This document shows positions 55,713 to 64,000 of a DNA stretch of 64,000 nt, in pieces; position 1 is the first letter of the stretch; each line of letters starts with the position of its first letter. Under the pieces are notes generated by a model. The model did no database searches, was not told the origin of the DNA, and saw only the letters and a program-made list of their open reading frames with translations. Made by a program: the position numbers and the translations under genes. Source of the stretch: Allobosea sp. WAO (GTDB lineage: Bacteria > Pseudomonadota > Alphaproteobacteria > Rhizobiales > Beijerinckiaceae). The DNA lies in the NCBI RefSeq assembly GCF_001509835.1, contig NZ_JXTJ01000004.1, positions 682,001 to 746,000 of the forward strand, in the 5' to 3' direction.

Positions 55713-57014
55713 TCACCTCTTGATCAGCGCTGGCGGGTAGTAGGTACCGTTCGCCACGCCTTCGGTCGGCCCGTAATAACGGAACGTCAGGCGGTAGACG
55801 CTTCCCTTGGGCGTCGGGAGCCAGTTTCCCTCGGGCGCATCGGCCGGCTTCTGGTCGGCGAAGTAGAGGGTCAGCGAGCCATCCGGGTTGAATTGCGGCT
55901 TGGTCTCGCGATTGAGCAGATAGCGGTTCTTCGGATTGGGCAGCACCCGGAAACGGGTGCTGTCGACTGCGATCACCGACCAGAAATAGTTCGCGAAATT
56001 CGACGGCAGCTCGTCCTTCGGGAAGGTCAGCGTGTAGACATTGTCGCCGTTCAGCTCGGCGCCGGAGGTATCGTTGCCGCCGCGGTAATAGAGCACCTCC
56101 GGTTTGATGTTCGCCCAGATGCCGCGGTAATTGACCAATGTGCGGGTGAGATAGTCGATGCCGTACTCTCCGACGACACCGGGCCGCGCCCAGCCATTCT
56201 GAACCGTGCCATGTCCGATGCGCGCTCCGGCCTTGGCGATATCGGCAAAGGCCCGGGAACGGATGACGCTGTCGATCCGGGAGCGCTCGGCCGGGTCGCC
56301 GGCCGCCCCGGCTACGAGACGCACCTTCTCTTGCATCGGCTCGAGCCCGGGATTGATGTCGGGTGCGCTGTCGATTGCGACCGCAGCGGCGTCGAACGCC
56401 TCGACGCCGGGCAACTTCTCGAGCTCGAAGATCGGCGTCTTCGGGATTTCCGGGAGCGTCGGGCTGCCGGTCGCATGCAGCTTGAACTGGTGCTGGAGAG
56501 CAACAGCCTGATCCGGGTCATCGCCCAGCTCGACCCGGGCCAGGATGCGAGCCTGCTTCACCGGCAGATCGACCCGGACTGCGCCGCCCGGCAGATCGAC
56601 CTTTGCGTCTCTCAGGCAGAGGGCGAACTCGCCTGAAGGGCGGCTGGGAAACACGCGTTCGTTGATGTTGGCGAGCGTCTCGCCCCAGCCATTGAGCACC
56701 TGCACCACGAAGTAGCGCTTCTCGACCTTCGGAACGGTCACAAGGGTGCAGCTTTTCTCGTCAACGGCGACCCAGGCCTCGGAATAGGCCACGTCGAGAT
56801 TGGGGTTCGGCCAGTCGACCGCTCCCGGCTTCTGGTGGATGAGCTCGTTCCACTTGAAGCCATTCTGGAAATCGAGCTGCTGCTGGCGCGTCACCATGAG
56901 CCGGCCGAGCAGATAGATATAGCCGTCGCTGATATCCTCGTCGCTTAGGCGGGGGGCCTGAGCCCAGGCTGCCATCGGCAGCAGCATGAACGCCGCGATC
57001 AGGGACTTCCGCAT
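55713..57014 (-). CDS. Secreted DUF1254/DUF1214 protein
   Basis: 433 aa with signal peptide (MRKSLIAAFMLLPMAAWAQ). N-terminal DUF1254 (NPNLDVAYSEAWVAVDEKSCTLVTVPKVEKRYFVVQVLNGWG) and C-terminal DUF1214 (NVYTLTFPKDELPSNFANYFWSVIAVDS, then LTLYFADQKPADAPEGNWLPTPKG). Periplasmic; role unknown. ATG at 57014 with GGAG 6 bp upstream; GTG at 57026 is an alternative. Confidence 0.93.
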   Translation of the reverse strand: MRKSLIAAFMLLPMAAWAQAPRLSDEDISDGYIYLLGRLMVTRQQQLDFQNGFKWNELIHQKPGAVDWPNPNLDVAYSEAWVAVDEKSCTLVTVPKVEKRYFVVQVLNGWGETLANINERVFPSRPSGEFALCLRDAKVDLPGGAVRVDLPVKQARILARVELGDDPDQAVALQHQFKLHATGSPTLPEIPKTPIFELEKLPGVEAFDAAAVAIDSAPDINPGLEPMQEKVRLVAGAAGDPAERSRIDSVIRSRAFADIAKAGARIGHGTVQNGWARPGVVGEYGIDYLTRTLVNYRGIWANIKPEVLYYRGGNDTSGAELNGDNVYTLTFPKDELPSNFANYFWSVIAVDSTRFRVLPNPKNRYLLNRETKPQFNPDGSLTLYFADQKPADAPEGNWLPTPKGSVYRLTFRYYGPTEGVANGTYYPPALIKR

Positions 57015-57212
57015 CGCGCTCTCCACTTGCGTGCTGCTTAGATGCCGGTCAGGCGAAGCTGAGCCGTCATCGCCCCGGCGTCAACTCAGCTGATGGACAG
57101 CCGGCTAGCAAGCCCAACGCGACGGCAAGATCGGCAGTCCATCGAGTCGACATCGGCATTGCGCCCGGCGGCAGTCATTCGCGACTCTGATCAGGCAATC
57201 AGTCCGCAGACA

Positions 57213-57248
57213 GACCATGCCGGACATGGCTGCATGTCCGGCATGGTC
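57213..57248. other. Perfect 16-bp hairpin in the spacer after the FAD oxidase gene
   Basis: GACCATGCCGGACATG - GCTG - CATGTCCGGCATGGTC, a perfect 16-bp stem with a 4-nt loop, 38 bp past the stop of the BBE-type oxidase. No T run follows on either strand, so it is not a classical terminator; it could stabilise the mRNA 3' end or be a solitary repeat unit. Confidence 0.7.
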
Positions 57249-57286
57249 GCAATTGTCAGGTTCTCCGGTCTCTCAGGCCGCGATAC

Positions 57287-58726
57287 TCACGCCGCCCGCC
57301 GGCCCGCAACCGGCGTCACGTTCTGGTTCATGCGGAACAGGTTCGACGGGTCGTAGCGGCGCTTCAGCTCGGCGAGGCGCTGGTAGCTCGCACCATACGC
57401 CTCCCGGACGCGGTCGCCCTCGTCGGCAGGCATGAAGTTGATATAGGCGGTGCCGACCGAATAGGGCTTTGCGGCCTCGAAGAGTTCCCGCGCCCAGCCG
57501 ATGCACTTCTGGTCGTCGCTCTTCTCGCGCCAGCGCGCATGCACGTTCATCACGAAATGCGAGCTGCGCTGCGGGAACGCGGTGGCATCCTTCGCCACCC
57601 GCCCGGCCGCGCCGCCGACATGCGCGATGAAGACCTCGCATTCCGGGCCGGGCAGACGGCCGATGGCACCGGTCAGGAGCCCGATCGTCGCGTCCGAGAG
57701 CTCGGCGAAGTCGTGGCTCTTCCAGTAATTGCGGGCGCCGGGGGCGAGCAGCGGGTCGAATGCCTGCTGCCAGCCCGTGAACGGGTGCGGGCTGACGACA
57801 TCGACGATCGGCTTGCCGATCGAGCGCAGCCTCGCGGTCGCCTTCTCGCCTTCGGCCATGTCGCCGCACCAGCACATGGCGAGGATCAGCACCTCCTTGC
57901 CGTGCCACTCCGCCGGCAGGAACGGCAATGGCGGCGCCTGACGCATCACCGCCCAGCAGGTCAGCTCGTCGGGCGAGACTTCGAGCGCCTGGCGATAGGC
58001 CTTCAGCACGGTCTCGGCCGCACTCATCGGGTGCACGACGAGGCCCGAGAACACCTCGTTTCCGAGCTTGTGCAGCCGGAACACGAAGCCCGTCACCACC
58101 CCGAAATTGCCGCCGCCGCCGCGCAGCGCCCAGAACAGCTCCGGGTTCTCCGTCGCGCTGGCGCGCCGGAGCTCGCCATCGGCGGTCACCACCTCGACCG
58201 ACTCCAGATTGTCCAAGGTCAGGCCGAACTTCCGCGTGAGCCAGCCAAAACCGCCGCCGAGCGTCAGCCCGGCAATGCCGGTGGTCGAGTTGATACCGGT
58301 CGGCACCACCAGCCCAAAGGCCTGCGTTTCCCGGTCGAGATCGGCGAGCGTCGCGCCCGGTGCGACCCAGGCGCGCTGCGCAGCGGCATCGACGCGGATC
58401 GACTTCATCTGCGAAAGATCGATCATCAGACCGCCATCGCAGACCGCGTTTCCGGCGATGCCATGGCCGCCGCCCCGCACCGAGACCAGCAATTCACTGT
58501 CGCGCGCGAAGCGGACAGCGCTGACGACGTCGCCGACGTCGGCACAACGGATGATCAGGCCGGGCTTGCGATCGACCATGCCGTTCCAGATCGCGCGCGC
58601 CTCGTCATAGCCTGCGTCCTTCTCGCTGAGGATGCTGCCGCGCAGCTGCGAGGCCAGCGCCTCGATCGCCGCGGTCGCGATGCTCTTTTGTCCGGCCGCC
58701 AGTGTCGTGAGCTTGTGGGAAGACAT
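57287..58726 (-). CDS. FAD-binding oxidoreductase, berberine-bridge-enzyme type
   Basis: 479 aa. PCMH-type FAD domain with RGGGHGIAGNAVCDGGLMIDLS (His for covalent flavin) and GLTLGGGFGWLTRKFGLTLDNLESVEVVTADG; substrate domain; C-terminal BBE motif YGASYQRLAELKRRYDPSNLFRMNQN. No signal peptide. The second flavin attachment Cys is not evident, so single covalent linkage to His is likely. Oxidises an unknown sugar or alkaloid-like substrate with O2. GGAGGAGAG precedes the ATG. Confidence 0.94.
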   Translation of the reverse strand: MSSHKLTTLAAGQKSIATAAIEALASQLRGSILSEKDAGYDEARAIWNGMVDRKPGLIIRCADVGDVVSAVRFARDSELLVSVRGGGHGIAGNAVCDGGLMIDLSQMKSIRVDAAAQRAWVAPGATLADLDRETQAFGLVVPTGINSTTGIAGLTLGGGFGWLTRKFGLTLDNLESVEVVTADGELRRASATENPELFWALRGGGGNFGVVTGFVFRLHKLGNEVFSGLVVHPMSAAETVLKAYRQALEVSPDELTCWAVMRQAPPLPFLPAEWHGKEVLILAMCWCGDMAEGEKATARLRSIGKPIVDVVSPHPFTGWQQAFDPLLAPGARNYWKSHDFAELSDATIGLLTGAIGRLPGPECEVFIAHVGGAAGRVAKDATAFPQRSSHFVMNVHARWREKSDDQKCIGWARELFEAAKPYSVGTAYINFMPADEGDRVREAYGASYQRLAELKRRYDPSNLFRMNQNVTPVAGRRAA

Positions 58727-58904
58727 AGGCTCTCCTCCCCCTAATGGGTGGTTGCGCCCCCTGCCGCCGAAACCTGCCCCCATTTCGAACGCCGTTCCGT
58801 GAGGTAGCTCACAGAGCCGGCGGCGATCGGGAGCGCGGTTACAGGCGGGTTCACAGGCCCAAGCAGATCGCGGACGCCGCCGCATGCGCGGGCAAATGCG
58901 CCGC

Positions 58905-59285
58905 CTAGGGCTGAGCGGGTACAGCTCCCTTCAGCCATCCCAGGGCGCCCGCTCTTTCGCCCGCTGGGAACTGGCGTATCTCTGCCGCCACGAAATGCTT
59001 CGCAACATGGGGCGCGAGCTTGAGGAGCTCGCTGTCCGAAACCACGGCGACGCGCTCGACCTGGCGGTGGTGGCCCATCACGAACTTCACATGCGCGATC
59101 AGCGCACCGATGCCGTCCCAGCCGGGAAACGAAGCCGCATCGACCATCAATCCCTTGAGCGTCCCGTTCGCGGCGAGATAAGGGTCGACCACGCCCGACA
59201 GGCGCTCGAAATCGCCGCTTTCGAGAGTCCCGTGCGGCGTCAGGATCACGATGCCTTCGTCACCGAGAAGATCGATCTGCAGCAT
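58905..59285 (-). CDS. STAS/SpoIIAA-like protein
   Basis: 126 aa: MLQIDLLGDEGIVILTPHGTLESGDFERLSG, LKGLMVDAASFPGWDGIGALIAHVKFVMGHHRQVERVAVVSD, a pattern of the SpoIIAA-like (DUF3478) family that binds lipidic or other ligands. No anti-sigma partner adjacent. GGGAGAACC precedes ATG 59285. Confidence 0.88.
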   Translation of the reverse strand: MLQIDLLGDEGIVILTPHGTLESGDFERLSGVVDPYLAANGTLKGLMVDAASFPGWDGIGALIAHVKFVMGHHRQVERVAVVSDSELLKLAPHVAKHFVAAEIRQFPAGERAGALGWLKGAVPAQP

Positions 59286-59311
59286 TCCGGTTCTCCCGCC
59301 GATGCCGGGGC

Positions 59312-59575
59312 CTACTTCGGAAGGCACTCGACATCATAGGCGATGATGATCTCGTGCGAGCCGACCTTGCCCACGGCCTGGAGGTCGCCGAGCGCGCTTC
59401 TCAGCTTCGCGCCGGCCTGTTTGAGGCTTTCCTCCAGCTTCGACTTGGCGGAGCGGCAGCGGTCCTCGCTTGTGAATTCCTGGAAGACGACGGTCGGCTG
59501 CAGCCGCCACTCGGCCCGGTCGTTCGTCGCCACCGGGCTGACGGAGTACGAAAAGACGTACATCAGAATCCACAT
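59312..59575 (-). CDS. Hypothetical protein with N-terminal hydrophobic segment, 87 aa
   Basis: MWILMYVFSYSVSPVATN could be an uncleaved anchor or signal; the rest is a small soluble domain (TVVFQEFTSEDRCRSAKSKLEESLKQAG, HEIIIAYDVECLPK) with two Cys. Ends 26 bp before the STAS gene on the same strand. Longer frames upstream run through sequence of unlike composition and are not accepted. No family recognised. Confidence 0.6.
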   Translation of the reverse strand: MWILMYVFSYSVSPVATNDRAEWRLQPTVVFQEFTSEDRCRSAKSKLEESLKQAGAKLRSALGDLQAVGKVGSHEIIIAYDVECLPK

Positions 59576-59952
59576 CGGCAGGGCCTCCCGGAGCAAGCGC
59601 GGGTACCGCGTCATTGCGAGATCGACGGGCGAAAAGACGCTCCGTGAGCCGCAGTTAGCGGCGGCGCGACGGGCCGCACCCGTCAAGAGAGCCACGCGCG
59701 CTCGATCCCCAGGCCCGGCTCGCCGGGCCGCGGACGTCTGAAGATGGCGCCCTATCGGGATCGTCGCGCTATTGTACCTGAGGACAATCCCGGCACCCTC
59801 GCGCTCGGGCAACCAGCCGAAATGCTGAGGGCGACGTGAGATGGCATCGCCCCTTATCCTGCATACAAAATTCCGCATACCGACTTGCCGGCACAGCGCC
59901 AGCGTTCTACGAATTGCATACAAGAATTATCGACAAACTTGGGAGGTCGACC
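59576..59952. other. Divergent spacer upstream of the TctC-type gene
   Basis: 377 bp with no credible gene. The last 100 bp, AT-richer than the rest, hold three copies of GCATAC (59861, 59875, 59916), two of them as GCATACAA, next to AAAATTC and AAGAATT. These look like half-sites for a GntR-type regulator, but no such gene lies within the window. Confidence 0.45.
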
Positions 59953-60918
59953 ATGAAGAGTTTCCGCAAGGCCGCTTTGGCCCTGGCGACGCTGGCGCTT
60001 GCCGCCGGCCCAGCTTTCGCTTTCCCGGATCGTCCGGTGCAGCTCATCGTGCCCTGGGCGGCCGGCGGCGGCATGGATTCGGTGATGCGGATCTTCGCCA
60101 ACGGGCTCGAGGCCGAGCTCAAGCAGCCGGTCAACGTCGTCAACCGCACCGGCGGCGGCGGCATCACCGGCCATAGCGCCATCGCCAATGCCACGCCCGA
60201 CGGCTACACTATCGGCGGCGCCAGCCCGGAAATCTCCTTCTTCAAGTCGCTCGGCCTCGGCGAGCTGACGCCCGACTCGATCGACATGTTCTCGCGCGTT
60301 TCGGTCATCCCGGCCGGTGTCACCGTGAAGGCCGACAGCCCCTACAAGACCATCGCCGATTATCTGAAGGCGGCCAAGGACAACCCGAAGGGCACGATGA
60401 TGGCCTCGGGCACCGGCGTCGGCGGTTCCTGGCACATCGCCTCGGGCGGCCTGCTCAAGGCGGCCGGCATCGCGCCGGACGCGGTGCGCTGGGTGCCGAG
60501 CAATGGCGGCGCCCCTGCCCTGCAGGATCTCGTCGCCGGTGGCATCACCGTCTTCACGGGCTCGCCGATCGAGGCCAAGGGCATGCTCGATGCCGGCCGC
60601 GTGCGCACCATCCTCTTGATGACCAACGAGCGCCACCCGAACTTCCCGGACGTGCCGAGCGCCAAGGAAGCCGGGCTCGACTGGGTCTACGAGAACTGGT
60701 TCGCCCTCTCGGCGCCGAAGGGCGTCCCGGCCGACCGCCGCAAGATCCTGTTCGACGCCGCCGAGCGCACGATGAAGCGCGAGGACGTCCGCAAGGGCAT
60801 GGCCGACCGCGGCATCACCCCGATCTGGGACAAGCCGGAAGAGTTCGCCGCTTACGTCAAGGCCTTCACCGAGCGCGGCAACGGCGTGCTGAAGGATCTC
60901 GGCCTGACCAAGAACTGA
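59953..60918 (+). CDS. Tripartite tricarboxylate transporter-type (TctC/Bug) binding protein
   Basis: 321 aa, signal peptide (MKSFRKAALALATLALAAGPAFA) then the Bug fold: FPDRPVQLIVPWAAGGGMDSVMRIFA, GGGGITGHSAIANATPDGYTI, and LRTILLMTNERHPNFPDVPSAKEAGL-like LLMTNERHPNFPDVPSAKEAG. TctA/TctB membrane partners are not adjacent, so it may be an orphan binding protein. GGGAGG lies 8 bp before the ATG. Followed by an intrinsic terminator. Confidence 0.93.
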   Translation: MKSFRKAALALATLALAAGPAFAFPDRPVQLIVPWAAGGGMDSVMRIFANGLEAELKQPVNVVNRTGGGGITGHSAIANATPDGYTIGGASPEISFFKSLGLGELTPDSIDMFSRVSVIPAGVTVKADSPYKTIADYLKAAKDNPKGTMMASGTGVGGSWHIASGGLLKAAGIAPDAVRWVPSNGGAPALQDLVAGGITVFTGSPIEAKGMLDAGRVRTILLMTNERHPNFPDVPSAKEAGLDWVYENWFALSAPKGVPADRRKILFDAAERTMKREDVRKGMADRGITPIWDKPEEFAAYVKAFTERGNGVLKDLGLTKN

Positions 60919-60941
60919 GTCCCGCATTTCGCGGGACGGAA

Positions 60942-60970
60942 GGCGCGGCGGGAAACCGCCGCGCCTTTTT
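60942..60970 (+). terminator. Intrinsic terminator of the TctC-type gene
   Basis: GGCGCGGCGG / CCGCCGCGCC perfect 10-bp stem with GAAA loop and TTTTT. The T run touches the stop codon of convergent mccB. Confidence 0.9.
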
Positions 60971-62577
60971 CACATCCTGAAGACGCCGAAGCGGGTCTCG
61001 GGGATCTCGGCATTGAGGCAGGCCGAGAAAGCGAGCGCCAGCACCCGGCGCGTCTCCGAAGGCAGGATGATGCCGTCGTCCCAGAGCCGCGCCGTTGCGT
61101 AATAGGGCGAGCCCTCGGCCTCGAACTGGTCGCGGATCGGCGCCTTGAAGGCCTCGGCCTGCTCGGCCGACCAGGGCTTGCCGGCCGCTTCGAGATTGTC
61201 GCCGCGCACCGTCGCAAGCACGCTCGCCGCCTGCTCGCCGCCCATCACCGAAATCTTCGAGTTCGGCCACGAGAACAGGAAACGCGGCGAATAGGCCCGC
61301 CCGCACATGCCGTAATTGCCGGCGCCGAACGAGCCGCCGACCAGCACGGTGATCTTCGGCACGCGCGCCGAGGCGACGGCGGTGACGAGCTTGGCGCCGT
61401 CCTTGGCGATACCGCGCGTCTCGAAATCGCGCCCGACCATGAAGCCGGTGATGTTCTGCAGGAAGAGCAGCGGAATCCGGCGCTGGCAGCACAGCTCGAT
61501 GAAATGCGCGCCCTTCAGCGCGCTCTCCGAGAACAGGATGCCGTTATTGCCGATGATGCCGACAGGGATGCCGTGGATGCGGGCAAAGCCGGTGACCAGC
61601 GTCGTGCCGTAGAGGCGCTTGAACTCGTCGAACTCCGAGCCGTCGACCAGCCGGGCGATGACCTCGCGGATGTCGTATTGCTTCTTGAGATCGGTCGGGA
61701 CGACCGCCTCGAGCTCCTCGGCCGCATAGAGCGGCTCAACGCTCTCGGCGAGGTCGATATCGGGCCGCTTCACGCTGTTGAAATTGCCGGCGATGCGCCG
61801 GGCGATCGCCAGTGCATGGGTGTCGTCGCCGGCATAATGGTCGGCGACGCCGGAAAGCCGGGCATGGACGTCGGCGCCGCCGAGATCCTCGGCCGAGACC
61901 ACCTCGCCGGTCGCCGCCTTCACTAGCGGCGGGCCGCCGAGGAAGATCGTGCCCTGGTTCTTGACGATGATCGTCTCGTCAGACATCGCCGGCACATAGG
62001 CGCCACCGGCAGTGCAGGAGCCCATCACCACCGCGACCTGCGGAATGCCGAGCCCGGACAATGTCGCCTGATTGTAGAAGATCCGGCCGAAATGCTCGCG
62101 GTCCGGGAAGACCTCGGTCTGGTGCGGCAGGTTGGCGCCGCCGGAATCGACCAGATAGATGCAGGGCAGATTGTTCTCGCGCGCGATCTCCTGCGCCCGC
62201 AGATGCTTCTTGACCGTCATCGGGTAGTAGGTGCCGCCCTTGATGGTCGCGTCATTGCAGACGATCATCGCCTCGCGGCCGGCGACGCGGCCGATGCCGG
62301 CGATCATACCGGCGCCATGCACGTCCTTCTCGTACATGTCGTAGGCGGCGAGCGAGCCGATCTCGAGGAAGGCCGAGCCGGGATCGAGCAGGCGCAGCAC
62401 GCGCTCCCGCGGCAGCAGCTTGCCCCGTGCCGTATGGCGTTCGCGCGAGCGCTCATTGCCACCGAGCGCGGCGGTGGCGCGCCGCTCCTGCAGTTCGCCG
62501 CGCAGCGCCGCCCAGGCGTCGGCATTGGCGCGCGTCTCGGCCGAATTCAGGTCGACCTTGCTTTCGATGACCGGCAC
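60970..62577 (-). CDS. mccB: 3-methylcrotonyl-CoA carboxylase, carboxyltransferase beta subunit
   Basis: 535 aa, the usual MccB length. Carboxyltransferase halves: [72 protein letters not shown] and, later, [71 protein letters not shown]. These are specific for MccB rather than propionyl-CoA carboxylase. GTG start at 62577 ([12 protein letters not shown]) with AGGGAG upstream; a TTG further up is unlikely. Partner mccA is 10.7 kb away on the same strand. Confidence 0.95.
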   Translation of the reverse strand: MPVIESKVDLNSAETRANADAWAALRGELQERRATAALGGNERSRERHTARGKLLPRERVLRLLDPGSAFLEIGSLAAYDMYEKDVHGAGMIAGIGRVAGREAMIVCNDATIKGGTYYPMTVKKHLRAQEIARENNLPCIYLVDSGGANLPHQTEVFPDREHFGRIFYNQATLSGLGIPQVAVVMGSCTAGGAYVPAMSDETIIVKNQGTIFLGGPPLVKAATGEVVSAEDLGGADVHARLSGVADHYAGDDTHALAIARRIAGNFNSVKRPDIDLAESVEPLYAAEELEAVVPTDLKKQYDIREVIARLVDGSEFDEFKRLYGTTLVTGFARIHGIPVGIIGNNGILFSESALKGAHFIELCCQRRIPLLFLQNITGFMVGRDFETRGIAKDGAKLVTAVASARVPKITVLVGGSFGAGNYGMCGRAYSPRFLFSWPNSKISVMGGEQAASVLATVRGDNLEAAGKPWSAEQAEAFKAPIRDQFEAEGSPYYATARLWDDGIILPSETRRVLALAFSACLNAEIPETRFGVFRM

Positions 62578-62676
62578 GACGCGCTCCCTGGCGAAATCTC
62601 TTCCCGGGGTTATGGCGCGGCGCGCGGAAAACGCCAACCGGCGCCCCTGCCAAGGCGCACCGTGCGGGAAACTGGT

Positions 62677-62889
62677 CTAGTCGCGCATGCGCCGGACCGA
62701 GCGGGTCACCGTCGGAGCCGAGACAGCGCCGATCGCACCGCCCGCCACCGCGCCGATCGGCCCGCCGATCAGCGCGCCTGTGCCGGCACCGGCAGCTGCC
62801 CCGGCAATGCGCTGGTCCGTGGTGGTGCAGGCGCCGAGCAGTGCCGCGAGGCACCCTGCGAAGAACATCGCTCTCATCATGATCCTCAT
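62677..62889 (-). CDS. Small glycine-zipper lipoprotein
   Basis: 70 aa at most. Lipobox LLGAC after a hydrophobic signal, then a glycine-zipper (GAAAGAGTGALIGGPIGAVAGGAIGAV) and a short Arg-rich tail. Such osmotically-inducible-type lipoproteins sit in the outer membrane. Start may be 62889, 62880 or 62877; GAGG at 62884-62887 favours the last. Confidence 0.82.
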   Translation of the reverse strand: MRIMMRAMFFAGCLAALLGACTTTDQRIAGAAAGAGTGALIGGPIGAVAGGAIGAVSAPTVTRSVRRMRD

Positions 62890-62965
62890 CCGAAATCCCG
62901 ATCCGGCGAGGATGGGCGGCTATGGTCAATGGAAGGTGAATGCGCCGAGACGGCGCAAATAAGCC

Positions 62966-63670
62966 TCAGCCCGGCACCACAGTGGGCCCGAAAACCTGCT
63001 CGAACTGCGCCCGCAAGACGCTGTCGACCTCGGGCATGGTCAAGGGCAGGCCGAGATCGACCAGCGAGGTCACGCCGTGGCCAGCGATGCCGCAGGGCAC
63101 GATTCCGTCGAAATGCGAGAGCTCCGGCTCGACGTTGAGCGATATCCCGTGGAACGAGACCCAGCGCCGCACGCGAATGCCGAGCGCTGCGATCTTGTCC
63201 TCGACCTCGGCCCCCTTCTCCGGGCGGCGTACCCAGACGCCGACGCGTTCCTCGCGCCGCTCGCCCCGGATGTTGAACTGGTCGAGTGTGCCGATTAGCC
63301 AGGCCTCTAGCGCGGCGACGAAGCGGCGCAGATCCGGCTCGCGGCGCTTCAGGTCGAGCATCACATAGGCGACCCGCTGTCCGGGGCCGTGATAGGTGAA
63401 CTGCCCGCCCCGGCCGGTCCGATGCACCGGGAATCGCCCGGGCGTCAGCAGGTCCTCGTCCTTCGCCGAAGTCCCGGCCGTGTAGAGCGCGGGATGCTCG
63501 ACCAGCCAAACCCGTTCGGCTGCGAGCCCGTCGGCGATCAGCCCGGCCCGCTCCTCCATCTCGGCGACGGCGGCCTCGTAGCCGACCGGAGCCTCGGCGA
63601 TTACCCATTCGACCGGCGGCGAACCTGCCTCGGGCAGGAAAGAAACCGCCAGCGCCTCGCGCGTCTTCAC
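62966..63670 (-). CDS. lipB: Octanoyltransferase LipB
   Basis: 234 aa. Transfers octanoyl groups from acyl carrier protein to lipoyl domains. Motifs: [45 protein letters not shown] (catalytic Lys) and [17 protein letters not shown] (catalytic Cys). GTG start at 63670 is the best available; no strong ribosome site is seen. Confidence 0.96.
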   Translation of the reverse strand: MKTREALAVSFLPEAGSPPVEWVIAEAPVGYEAAVAEMEERAGLIADGLAAERVWLVEHPALYTAGTSAKDEDLLTPGRFPVHRTGRGGQFTYHGPGQRVAYVMLDLKRREPDLRRFVAALEAWLIGTLDQFNIRGERREERVGVWVRRPEKGAEVEDKIAALGIRVRRWVSFHGISLNVEPELSHFDGIVPCGIAGHGVTSLVDLGLPLTMPEVDSVLRAQFEQVFGPTVVPG

Positions 63671-63799
63671 CTTGGATTAACCCTGTCCGTTCAACTCTTG
63701 GTAACCGGCTCGCCCTCGCCGCGCCGTGCTCATGCGCCGTTTTTGACGTCGCTGGCAAGTTCGTAGAATCGTTGTGAAGTAGGTCCCCGGAGGCGGATT

Positions 63800-64000
63800 T
63801 TGAAGGCTGATCTCGATCTCGTCTCGATAGAGCTGACCGTGGTGCTCGGCTCGGCCCAGATGCCGATCTACAAATTGCTGCGCATGGGCCGCGGCGCGAT
63901 CATCGAGCTCAATGCCAGCGAGACCGACGAAGTCCAGATTCTCGCCAACAACCACCCCTTCGCCAAAGGCAATGTCGTCGTCAGCGGCACCCGAATCTCG
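63800..64000 (+). CDS. fliN: Flagellar motor switch protein FliN, N-terminal part (3' end outside window)
   Basis: 67 codons to the window edge with no stop. The sequence LVSIELTVVLGSAQMPIYKL, LRMGRGAIIELNASETDEVQIL, and NNHPFAKGNVVVSGTRI is a SpoA/FliN surface-presentation domain; alphaproteobacterial FliN begins directly in this domain. TTG start at 63800 with GGAGG 6 bp upstream. It forms the C-ring with FliM and FliG. It is short for full FliN, so most of the domain is present but the end is cut. Confidence 0.85.
   Translation, partial: MKADLDLVSIELTVVLGSAQMPIYKLLRMGRGAIIELNASETDEVQILANNHPFAKGNVVVSGTRIS

Overview
The window is a GC-rich chromosomal segment (roughly two thirds G+C by eye) from an alphaproteobacterium of the Hyphomicrobiales (Rhizobiales). 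Lineage markers are divK-pleD, eipB (DUF1849), DUF1489, DUF3572, a DinB with an N-terminal CxxC/CxxC extension, urtABCDE, acdS-acdR and a small gene resembling rreB of Bradyrhizobiaceae. A Bosea-like organism would fit, but that genus guess is inference. I see no transposase, integrase, rRNA, tRNA or CRISPR array. The segment reads as ordinary chromosome with one accessory-looking stretch at about 37.6-44.8 kb.

Left part (1-9 kb) is nitrogen-oriented. It holds the tail of a Kef-type K+ efflux protein, ACC deaminase (acdS) diverging from its Lrp-type regulator (acdR), and the whole urea ABC transporter urtABCDE on the minus strand. A textbook sigma-54 promoter (TGGCACG-N4-TTGC) lies in front of urtA. 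Extragenic palindromic repeats sit between urtA and urtB, between urtD and urtE, and against the 3' end of urtE. Between urtA and rnr is an unlisted 25-codon gene whose Shine-Dalgarno sequence is complementary to 17 nt of the 16S rRNA 3' end.

9-37 kb is mostly housekeeping: RNase R, DUF983, Nudix, L33, PleD/DivK, DUF3572/DinB, EipB, a TetR-regulated SDR, a tight run of overlapping small-metabolism genes (RidA, GDPD, GNAT, unknown), HIT, an ECF41 sigma factor with two carboxymuconolactone-decarboxylase-like proteins and a matching ECF41 promoter, RpiB, AzlCD, ClpS/ClpA, a Rieske oxygenase, phasin, a D,D-carboxypeptidase with a SPOR domain, a membrane DnaJ protein paired with a VWA-like protein, and PanC.

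37.6-44.8 kb is the most unusual stretch. A caspase-fold protease (His81/Cys128) is followed 16 bp later by a serine alpha/beta hydrolase. Convergent to this pair are two secreted Cys-containing proteins of unknown family, an MltF-like periplasmic lytic transglycosylase and an outer-membrane beta-barrel. The protease-hydrolase pair is my best candidate for an undescribed two-gene effector module.

45-64 kb holds DUF1489, VOC, an SDR plus an APH(6)-like kinase, both subunits of 3-methylcrotonyl-CoA carboxylase (10.7 kb apart), a periplasmic sulfurtransferase with a YeeE/YedE transporter, a cation-efflux-like protein, another SDR, Tat-exported kelch protein, DUF1254 protein, a BBE-type FAD oxidase, a STAS protein, a tricarboxylate-type binding protein, LipB, and the first 67 codons of fliN at the right edge.
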